This document shows, piece after piece, positions 59,283 through 64,000 of a stretch of 64,000 nt of DNA. Below the pieces are notes generated by a model. The model worked only from the letters and a program-made list of their open reading frames with translations, searched no databases and had not been told where the DNA came from. Source of the DNA: Petrosia ficiformis (Eukaryota > Porifera > Demospongiae > Haplosclerida > Petrosiidae). The position numbers and the translations under genes are program-made. The DNA lies in the NCBI GenBank assembly GCA_947044365.1, contig OX345652.1, forward strand, positions 661,001 through 725,000, in the 5' to 3' direction. How positions within the stretch are numbered: the stretch's first letter is position 1; each line of letters opens with the position of its first letter.

Positions 59283-59889
59283 TAATTAATTTTATTTATA
59301 AAATAACTAAAATTTGCAAACAGAGAATAGCAAAAAATTTGTTGAATTTGTTAACATTTGGAATAACCAGAAAAATTAGTTTGGTACTTAGTATTAAAAT
59401 TAGCACTCTACATAGTTATAAATATAGTAATAGAAATTATATCATACGATTTGTGGCTACATGTACATGTATATACATGCATGCTAATACATAAGTTAAT
59501 TAATTGAAGTAAATTAACAAATATCTGGTTTGTGGTTTTTCTTGGTAAACTAAATTATGTAGCTAAAATAGTCCATATAGTGGATACATAGTTATACAGT
59601 TATGCTACAGGTTGTAGCTATACATAATACTAAATTACTAATACATAATTGAAGCAAATTGATACAAATGTCTGGTATATAAACTTTGTGGTTTTCTTGG
59701 TAAACTAAATTATGTAGTTAAAGGGACACTGTCTCAATTTGATATAAATATAGATAATTATAGTCTCTCACAGTCTAGTATTTTGTGATATATACTTCAA
59801 TGTTTTTATTATAGTTGAAACAGACGAAACGAGAAGGGTTGTGGGCTGAATTCAAGACTTGCGTTAAACTGGAAATGAGAAACCAGTAA
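40342..59889 (+). CDS. MICU2: Mitochondrial calcium uptake (MICU2-like) EF-hand protein
   Basis: Thirteen exons with matching phases: 40342-40647, 40716-40827, 41323-41351, 41420-41498, 42194-42241, 42471-42553, 54358-54393, 54479-54573, 55765-55804, 56202-56333, 56630-56828, 58684-58751, 59815-59889. The product is 433 residues (human MICU2 434). An Arg/Ser-rich mitochondrial presequence is followed by a hydrophobic stretch at about 53-71. Then come the family segments [35 protein letters not shown], and two canonical EF-hand loops, [12 protein letters not shown] and [12 protein letters not shown], with all metal ligands. C425 near the end is at the position of the intermolecular disulphide in mammalian MICU1/MICU2. 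The protein gates the mitochondrial calcium uniporter in the intermembrane space. The second-last long junction is an AT-AC intron (55805-56201). MICU2 rather than MICU3 is favoured by length and tail, but not proved. Confidence 0.92.
40850..41050. repeat. (ATGT)n microsatellite
   Basis: Fills the start of MICU intron 2. A second low-complexity tract of TGTGTC/TATGTG lies at about 41500-41650 in MICU intron 4, and a GGAT tract at about 42265-42410 in intron 5. Frames are artefacts. Confidence 0.9.
41651..42193. other. Rest of MICU intron 4
   Basis: Several overlapping short frames on both strands (72-184 codons) but no recognisable domain or splice structure; an inverted-repeat-like pair TACTATTGTGATAGTA / TTCACTATCGTGATAGTA is at about 41672 and 41925. 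Confidence 0.4.
42554..43744. other. 5' part of MICU intron 6
   Basis: No gene recognised. An acceptor-like site at 43088 is followed by a short frame in the right phase that stops after 18 codons (43089-43145). Repeat sequence near 43520-43610 (CATTAATGAACTGAGCC, ACAATGCATATGTGACGC) resembles 34160-34240 and 62585-62670. Confidence 0.4.
43745..43955 (-). pseudogene. 3'-end relic of a TRIM-NHL gene
   Basis: Antisense sequence matching the last two NHL blades, stop region and 3' flank of TRIM-NHL gene C (44044 on), with frame-breaking changes. It begins ~90 bp beyond the stop codon of gene C, as a partial tandem duplicate. Confidence 0.7.
44044..46290 (-). CDS. TRIM-NHL protein C
   Basis: A single-exon, 748-residue gene antisense in MICU intron 6; ATG at 46290 (the frame extends 15 bases further only by a GTG). 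It has a complete C3HC4 RING ([21 protein letters not shown]), B-box 1 ([13 protein letters not shown]), B-box 2 ([12 protein letters not shown]), coiled coil, filamin repeat ([17 protein letters not shown]) and six NHL blades. One blade carries a C in place of H (FNCRIQKF). Probable RING E3 ubiquitin ligase; partner unknown. It is close to D, A and B in sequence, showing recent family expansion across two host genes. Confidence 0.92.
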   Translation of the reverse strand: MAKKSSTPSDALKKLEEQLTCPICLDDYTDPKTLLCLHSFCHQCLEGLPLDLQGKKLFLSCPTCRTSTELPEPGVAGFPKAFFINNLTEVHSLLKKVSGDQHVSCDNCKKSDATGYCKQCTKFSCIECLNVHNKWAPFVDHTVISLDEVARTAFQLPSIKPDVTMNCSSHDKPLEIYCETCHDLICHNCTVRIHKGHEYDLVQDTYDKHRQIIESSLEPVKEQIVVVTEALTTLTQVEKEVTHQGETVKEEIHVMIKQIIHLLLQSERKLTEDVDLAVRHKLSILGQQKRNAETTLGQLTDCLDFVEQGLKVGTPQQVLLAQPQMIDRTNSVIKSFKPKSFQPVEQADIKLVKSKKIEDIHKSIGEVRYSSSCKVRNIDHHLALMGMESTSTIVFQFPDGSPVPLPPSHISCYSTPPDNSQPIKCTVKESTQSGQYKVVFTPITRGLHQLHVRVHDINIPGSPLSIPVSISPKMRGNPVKSITGLNTPWGIDVTDDGLMIVSEYSGHCITVLDREGKKINSFGSEGSGRGQFNLPCGIAVTSNGAILVGDSGNHRIQELTMEGECIACIGERGNGPLQFLYPKGITINKTTGQVFVADDKNHRIQVLNPDLTFSHTFGSKGSGQGQFNKPYDVTLDSKGFVYVADTFNCRIQKFTPEGWFVDMFGTQESNPGQLNYPTGITVDDNDLLYVADCDNNGVSIVTMDGEFIHCFGKKGNKEGQFKYPRELSFDSFGYLYICDQNNDRVVVY
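46384..46393. promoter_or_regulatory. CArG box upstream of TRIM-NHL gene C (second box at 46474-46483)
   Basis: CCAAATATGG lies 94 bp upstream of the ATG; CCATATATGG is 90 bp further up. In between and downstream are the conserved blocks TTGATACACCCC and CTGAAGGTCAA (reverse: TTGACCTTCAG). Confidence 0.5.
46735..47090 (+). repeat. ~108-bp satellite, three copies, upstream of TRIM-NHL C
   Basis: Unit includes GTGGATATTAAATGAATGTT, ATACTAGTGTGGTATAT, AATGAATTGTTTATTAATAA and TATATTAGTTCACTATGGTA. The same satellite occurs at 48206-48487 and 51845-52600. Confidence 0.85.
47091..47929. other. Intron sequence without a recognised gene
   Basis: Holds an 80-codon plus-strand frame at 47272 and an overlapping 69-codon minus-strand frame; neither has a recognisable domain. 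AT-rich otherwise. Confidence 0.4.
47930..48205. mobile_element. Foldback element with ~115-bp inverted arms
   Basis: ACATTTCAATAAAAATGAAA, GAAGATGTAGGGATGTCAAA and GCAAACAAGGTTGGGAAG on the left are mirrored on the right. Arms also share TTCCATATAACCCTACATAA. It sits directly against a satellite block. No coding capacity. Confidence 0.7.
48206..48487 (+). repeat. ~108-bp satellite, about 2.5 copies
   Basis: Same unit as 46735-47090, immediately right of the foldback element, consistent with insertion of the element into a satellite array. Confidence 0.85.
48488..49480. other. Spacer between satellite and TRIM-NHL D
   Basis: No gene recognised. The last ~110 bp (49375-49480) match the 3' flank of gene C, e.g. 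TAATACTAGTACTACATCTT and TACATACACTAAACTATAAA. Confidence 0.45.
49481..51430 (-). CDS. TRIM-NHL protein D, RING-less
   Basis: Single-exon, 649 residues, antisense in MICU intron 6; ATG at 51430. The N-terminus MATKSSTPS joins directly to [15 protein letters not shown], so the ~100 residues that hold the whole RING in gene C (after SSTPS and before GDQHVSCDN) are cleanly missing in frame. B-box 1, B-box 2 ([12 protein letters not shown]), coiled coil, filamin repeat and NHL blades remain. One blade is shortened near the end ([16 protein letters not shown]). Without a RING it cannot be a canonical E3 ligase; it could act as a regulator of its paralogues (inference) or be decaying, although the frame is intact. 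Confidence 0.88.
   Translation of the reverse strand: MATKSSTPSQHASCDNCKKSDATGYCKQCTKFFCAECLDVHNKWAPFVNHTITSLDEVARTAFQLPSIKPEVTMNCSSHDKPLEIYCETCHDLVCYHCTIRIHKGHEYDLVQDTYDKHRQIIESSLEPVKEQIVAVTEALGTLTQREKAITHQGETVKEEIHVTIKQIIDLLLQSERKLTEDVDLAVRHKQSMLNKQKRKAETTLGQLTDCLDFVEQGLKVGTLQQILLVQPQMIYHMNSVIKSFKPESFQPLEQADIKLVKSKKIEDVHKSIGEVRYSSSYKVRHIGHLGLMKNESTSTIVFESPDGSPVPLPSSHISCYLTTPDKRQTIKCRVKRSAQSGQYTVVFTPITHGLHQLHVRVHDINIPAGSPLSIPVSISPKMRGNPVKIITGLNKPWGIDVTDYGLMIVSEYSGHCITVLDREGKEINSFGSHGSGRGQFDHPCGIAVTSNGTILVGDAGNHRIQELTMEGECIACVGERGNEPHFLYPRGITINKTTGQVFVADDKNYRIQVLNPNLTFSHTFGSYGSGQGQLNEPYDVTLDSKGFVYVADYFNNRIQKFTPEGRFVNMFGTKGSKPGQLYGPSGITVDDNDLLYVTEDSNHRVSIFTTNTEFIHYFAHEGVLRELSFDSFGYLYVCDHNNDRVVVY
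51519..51528. promoter_or_regulatory. CArG box upstream of TRIM-NHL gene D (second box at 51603-51612)
   Basis: CCAAATATGG 89 bp upstream of the ATG and CCATATATGG further up, in the same arrangement as gene C. The ~300 bp above (51540-51860) are nearly identical to 46400-46735. Confidence 0.5.
51845..52600 (+). repeat. ~108-bp satellite, seven copies, upstream of TRIM-NHL D
   Basis: Seven head-to-tail units starting at GGATATTAAATGAAT, at about 51848, 51957, 52066, 52171, 52280, 52388 and 52499. CCATATTTGG (a CArG box) lies at 52731-52740, just beyond the array. Confidence 0.88.
52811..53030 (-). pseudogene. TRIM-NHL relic: duplicated filamin/NHL junction fragment
   Basis: Two tandem copies, 101 bp apart, of antisense sequence matching the end of the filamin repeat and start of NHL (encoding a [19 protein letters not shown] segment in the intact genes). 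No longer frame is present. Confidence 0.75.
53274..53367. repeat. Perfect 94-bp palindrome without spacer
   Basis: Left arm 53274-53320 is the exact reverse complement of right arm 53321-53367; centre AACATATGTT. No mismatch was found over 47 bp per arm. Confidence 0.88.
53699..54070 (-). pseudogene. TRIM-NHL 3'-end relic split by an insertion
   Basis: Antisense NHL sequence in two pieces (about 53699-53810 and 53940-54070) separated by ~120 bp of unrelated DNA. The second piece retains GATCATTATCATCCACTGTA. CCATATTTGG follows at 54116-54125. Confidence 0.7.
54800..55640 (+). repeat. GTACATG-based minisatellites
   Basis: TACATGTACATGAGTATG units at 54805-54895, then a ~20-bp unit GTAGAGTATGTACATGTGT at 55050-55330, then GGATATGTACACATAA/GTACATGT units to 55640, in MICU intron 8. 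Cys/His/Tyr-rich frames are artefacts. Confidence 0.85.
55805..56201 (+). other. MICU2: U12-type AT-AC intron of the MICU gene
   Basis: Donor ATATCC at 55805, branch-like TTCCATAAC at 56181-56189, terminal AC at 56200-56201 (12 nt after the branch motif). The joined codons read [11 protein letters not shown], matching the MICU family (EMEFLQFSKGL in MICU2). No AG exists between about 56100 and 56240 that could serve as a conventional acceptor in frame. An (ATCC)n tract (55895-56155) lies inside. Confidence 0.88.
57664..57736 (-). tRNA. tRNA-Val(AAC), copy 1
   Basis: 73 nt on the minus strand: acceptor GATTCCG/CGGAATC, A-box TGGTGTAGTGG, anticodon loop TCTAACA with AAC, B-box GGTTCGAAACC, discriminator A. 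A T run follows on the minus strand. Antisense within MICU intron 11. Confidence 0.93.
58559..58631 (-). tRNA. tRNA-Val(AAC), copy 2
   Basis: Identical in sequence to copy 1 apart from its flanks; T-run terminator on the minus strand. It lies about 50 bp upstream of MICU exon 12. Confidence 0.93.
58985..59275. repeat. Foldback element with long hairpin
   Basis: The hairpin at about 59040-59115 pairs GGTTTAGTGTCC and GGATGTGATATAGCCC with GGGCTATATCACATCC and GGACACTAAACC. Outer parts repeat TATATACAAAAATATA(A)GACC and ACTATATACAATATATTGTATG, relating it to 7855-7992. The rest of MICU intron 12 (58752-59814) shows no gene. Confidence 0.65.
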
Positions 59890-60577
59890 ACTGATATTAT
59901 ATTTATAACTTAGAAAACTATTAGAAATTAATTTTTGTTTTTATTCCGCACTATTGAAAACTGTATGGATAATTAGAGTACATTCCGATAATTTTATGAT
60001 TTGTATTAAAAAGGTTTTTCACAACCTGAATCACATATATATTCATATCATCAACACAAGAGATAATTATTATATATATCACATCTTTCCATAACGTAAA
60101 TGCAGAATCCGCCCTCTGTAAATCCCAGATCCGCCCTTGGTACATTAAGTTTTACTGAATGAAGAGAAAGCATGCAGTAATACTTTTGACATAAATGTTA
60201 ACAGTGAATCAAAGTTAGCTATGCAAATTATATATATAATATACAACAATAATAATTATTATAACAATTATGTCTAATATGACCACTATAATTACTACAT
60301 CCTGACCCCCCAAAGTCTACAATTAATAGTCATAAAGGGGTCAACTCGAGCTGTGAGTGTCATACTGGTAAACAAGAGTACTAGACGAACTTTGTACTAG
60401 CTCAAGGGGGAGGATAACTTTCTAGAAGTTTACTCTTAGCTGTATAATATCGTAAGACTTCTGTTGATACTGTCACTTGGCTGACTAGGTGTATTATTTG
60501 GAGGCAGCATTAATTGCTCTTGTAAAATAATAAATCGACACAATTTAACAGTTACAGATCCCTAGTTTGTTTTATAT
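59890..60577. other. Spacer between the MICU gene and the helical-protein gene
   Basis: AT-rich; CCTCTGTAAATCCCAGATCCGCC is preceded and followed by nothing coding. It should hold the MICU 3' UTR and the promoter of the next gene; no motif is clear. Confidence 0.45.
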
Positions 60578-61572
60578 ATGGCGACTACAGTCAAAAAAGA
60601 GAGAATTATATCAGGCATTAAAGATGATCTCGCCAAGGTAGTTGGTGCCTCAGGCAATCCTGAAGAGTTGGTAAGGCTAACTACAGCTATAGTTCAAGGA
60701 ACTAAACTTCTTCTTGATGGCGTTCCAGAAGATCTCTCTACTCGTAGCACTACATCACTCGCAGAGTTTGTCAAATCTGCCAGAACCATGGCAAAGAATC
60801 CAAGAGAGGTTGATGCCAAAGCAATCCAAGATCTCTCCAGCACAAGAAAAGCTGTTGAAAGAACTGTCATTGAGCTGGAAAAGTACCACTGTAAATCTAA
60901 GAGTCCTGACCAAGAAGAACTATCAGATGTCATGGATTCTATCACCAAATCACAGGAAAGTCGATATAGTCCAGAAAGTCAAATCGAATCAGAAAAAGAC
61001 AAGAAACTGTTATGGGAGTTGCAGCGTAAAAGAAACAGCTTACTAATGAAAATGGATCCACAAAATACACCCCCAGCAGTTGGTGATGTGGCCGAGATTC
61101 TTACGTTAGCTGTGAAAGGGTTAATGAGAGGTGCTCATGAGCTTACTCGTTATAGTGAAGGTAAAATGCCCAGCAAAGACATGTTGTTAGAACCTATGAG
61201 TCTTGTAACAGATATGGTCTGTAAACTTTTAGATGTTGTTGATAACCTCTTTGTCAGCAAATATCCTATGAGAAGTCAGGTTAGTATATATGTATGTATA
61301 TGTGTATAATTATATATAATTATGTACATGTATGACTGTCTGTCTATATTTGTATGTATTACGACTGTCTGTATTATATGTATGTATGTATGTATGTATA
61401 TGTGTATGTATGTATGTATGTATGTATGTATGTATGTATGTATGTATGTATGTATGTATGTATGTATGTATATATGTGTGTATGTATGTATATATGTATG
61501 TATGTATATATGTATATATGTATGTATTTATGTATGTATGTATGTATATATGTGTGTATGTATGTATATATG

Positions 61573-61606
<34 letters not shown>

Positions 61607-61903
61607 CATACATATTATATTACGAGTACTTATCTTTGTGATATATAATTATTAATTTATTACTGCTTCGTTTCTAAGTATTGTTAATATAAGATGATAA
61701 ACAATGAATGATTGCTTATCTATCTGTCATTAGAATAGATAGATAAGTAGATAAATAGATAGATGGATGATATAGTCAATAGTTGAAGCACATATTTAAT
61801 TATATTCTTTACATCCTTTTCCTAATTATTCCTGAGGTCACATAATTTCCTTACCTGTGTATACATGTATGTATGTATATATATATATATGTATGCATGT
61901 ATG

Positions 61904-61965
<62 letters not shown>

Positions 61966-62051
61966 TGTATGTATGTATGTATGTATGTATGTATGTATGT
62001 ATGTATGTATGTATGTATGTATGTATGTATGTATGTATGTATGTATGTATG

Positions 62052-62085
<34 letters not shown>

Positions 62086-63358
62086 TGTATGTATGTATTA
62101 ATGTATATATGTATGTATGTATCATCTTTCTATCTATCTATCTATCTATCTGTCTACATATATGTTTTGTATGCAAGTAGTTATTATAATTTATATATTT
62201 TAAAATTCAAATAGTAAATTATGCTAGTTTTTACAAATTACAAAACCTAATTGTACACTGAACTATGTTTAATTTACTTCTGAATTTGATATGTGAATTT
62301 GATAAATCCCTCATTGACTACTGAGACTAAACAAACTATTCATTGTATTTCATAACATCATCTTTCTGGCCTGCTTGATTATAAGGTTTCTAAAACAAGA
62401 TATATAAAGAAAAAAGTACATGTATCCCTATGACTGCTTTGTGGTGTATATACAGCATTCAGTAATCATGACTGACTTTATTATGCCTGAAATACAACAG
62501 CCTATTATAGTTATTATTTTGATTATCTACTCTCCTTACCTTTTAAAGAACCTTGTAGAACTTTAGGAATATATTTCAGGTTCTATTACGCGCCACACTT
62601 ATTAATTGACCCGGAATGACGCAACTTCCTTAATTACGTATACAACGCATATTCGTGCAAGTGACACAAATAAATATATATATAATTATATATATAAACA
62701 TACATTGAACCCATGGGAAAGCAATCATAGGGATGGCCCTACGGGCTATAAAAACAACGAATAAATATTGATGAGTCTTTATAGACATGTGCTTAAGTAC
62801 CTTCATAGGTACGTCCTGCACCATTGTTTTTGATAAGCTTATATGGCGCACCATTAGCCCAAAGAGCTTCTTATTTGCCACTGCACAGTTCTCTCTTTGG
62901 GCTGGTAGCACAATTAATTATGATTATATTGTCACTAATAACATTAACTCTTGGTTAATTGGCTCAAGATGTATTCCAAATGGCGCAAACACTAACAACC
63001 ATTGCTGAGGCAATTTGACCCATGCCTATCAAAAACTCTGTCCTGCACATTCAGGAGTGTGTGGTCAGCAAACAACTCGGTCGCTGTTTCCTCTACAACT
63101 TTCTCATATTATACTTAGTTACTATCATTAAAATGGCAGACATTTATTTTGCTAGGAATTTAGACTCCTGACTACATAGAAAACAATCATTAATACTAGA
63201 ATGTGTTGATAATGGAGTGTTGATTATTTGTTGATGATAATCTATTAATGTTAATTTACCTAACCTTTGAAATAATAATGATGATAATGTCCTTACAGCT
63301 GGTGAGGAGGTTATATTCAATAGACATCCAGTCATCTATCTGTAAGACTGCTTTATAA
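60578..63358 (+). CDS. All-helical protein, possibly talin/vinculin-rod-like
   Basis: Exon 1 (60578-61279, 234 codons, ends ...RSQ at a GTTAGT donor) and a likely last exon (63299-63358) that keeps the frame, adds LVRRLYSIDIQSSICKTAL and stops; total 253 residues. The exon 63299 also contains a possible donor (GTAAGA at 63341), so the gene could continue. The protein is Ser/Lys/Glu/Leu-rich and predicted to be helical bundles; ATAIVQGTK-, SLAEFVKSARTM- and VERTVIELEKY-type helices resemble talin or vinculin rod modules, but no diagnostic motif was identified. No signal peptide or membrane segment. Function is not assigned. Confidence 0.6.
61375..61612. repeat. (ATGT)n microsatellite
   Basis: In the intron of the helical-protein gene; a second such tract is at 61863-62121. 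Both open all frames on both strands. Confidence 0.9.
61863..62121. repeat. (ATGT)n microsatellite, second tract
   Basis: Nearly pure ATGT over about 250 bp, flanked by a TATC run (62125-62155). Confidence 0.92.
62824..63039 (+). mobile_element. MITE family 1, copy 7
   Basis: Ends GTTTTTGATAAGCTTATATG and CCTATCAAAAACTCT. Upstream, 62585-62720 holds the CATTATTAATTGACCC.GGAATGACG / ACAACGCATATTCGTG repeat also seen near 34160 and 43520. Confidence 0.7.
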
Positions 63359-64000
63359 AGATATGACTTGTGGAACAGTAATTATAGCTATTGACCCACT
63401 CAATGATGACCTGATGTTATTCAATATTGTTGATCACTCTCAGCTGTTAACACTCAACTTGTAATACAATATAGCAATCAATCCACTCATGATGTTATTG
63501 AGTATTGTTATCACTCTCAGCCACAGGTTCTTATTTGACCCTGCACAGTTCTCTCTTTGGGCCAGATGGCACAGTTTATTATGATTATATTGTCACTAAC
63601 AGCATTAACTGTTTGTTAATTTGCTTAACGTGTCTTCCCAATGGTGCACAAACTAAACATTCTTGAGGCAATTTGACCCATGCTTCAAAACATATCAAAA
63701 ACTCTGCTCTCAGCTGTTATCACTCATGTTATAAAACTTGTATTACAATAATAGATCCACTTATGATGTTATTGAGTATCCTGATCACTCGTAGTTGTTA
63801 ACACATTATAGAAGTAGGTGTTAGTTTGTACTCTGATTTTGGGTGACACTACAAATTGTATAGTTGTAATAATTAATGCTTAATGATGACTAAATATTGT
63901 ATTATAATTATATTATTAATCATGCTTCATGTCCTAAATTATCTAATTATTGGTCTAAAAGTGATACTGTTTCTCAGAAAATTAGTTTTCAACTCAAACT
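63359..64000. other. Right end of the window
   Basis: Three diverged copies of a ~125-bp unit around CACTCTCAGCTGTTAACACT / TGATGTTATTGAGTATTGTT (63395-63800), the second interrupted by a MITE. No gene recognised. Confidence 0.45.
63527..63705 (+). mobile_element. MITE family 1, copy 8 (5'-truncated)
   Basis: Begins inside the element at GTTCTTATTTGACCCTGCAC and ends with CATATCAAAAACTCTGCT; the left inverted end is missing. Confidence 0.65.

Overview
This is an AT-rich eukaryotic nuclear window, most likely from a sponge or a similar early-branching animal. The evidence is animal-specific multi-exon genes with mostly short introns (NBEA/LRBA-type BEACH protein, MICU-type EF-hand protein), an expanded family of intronless RING/B-box/filamin/NHL (TRIM-NHL) genes, intron-bearing tRNA-Tyr genes, and dense MITEs and microsatellites. 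The host group is inference; the gene calls come from splice-aware reading of the sequence.

Layout. (1) 1-1586, minus: the 5' part of a pirin gene, running off the left edge. (2) 1942-36501, plus: one very large gene of about 61 exons and about 2,430 residues, a neurobeachin/LRBA orthologue (armadillo-like, ConA-like, DUF4704, PH-BEACH, BEACH, WD40). It shares a 355-bp head-to-head promoter with pirin. Its introns carry other genes: two intact TRIM-NHL genes on the same strand (intron 22), five tandem tRNA-Tyr genes (intron 40), two antisense DEDDh-exonuclease-like genes (intron 44), and a sixth tRNA-Tyr (intron 49). (3) 36669-40308, minus: a complete TMEM165/GDT1-family gene, convergent with NBEA. 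(4) 40342-59889, plus: a complete MICU2-like mitochondrial calcium uptake gene of 13 exons whose start codon is only 33 bp from that of TMEM165. Its 11.8-kb intron 6 holds two antisense TRIM-NHL genes, one without its RING, and several TRIM-NHL relics. One intron is an AT-AC (U12-type) intron. Another holds two antisense tRNA-Val genes in a duplicated block. (5) 60578 onward, plus: an all-helical protein gene of unproved identity.

The main theme is genes nested within introns: four TRIM-NHL genes, two exonuclease-like genes and eight tRNA genes lie inside two host genes. Every TRIM-NHL copy, and several relics, carry a CArG-box sequence (CC, six A/T, GG) in the proximal promoter or close by, suggesting shared regulation by an SRF/MADS-type factor (inference).

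Repeats are abundant: a ~220-bp MITE family (8 copies), a second ~235-bp MITE family, foldback elements, a perfect 94-bp palindrome, a ~108-bp satellite next to the TRIM genes, and many tetranucleotide microsatellites that create meaningless open frames on both strands. One exon of the NBEA WD40 region is a base short of the expected reading frame.
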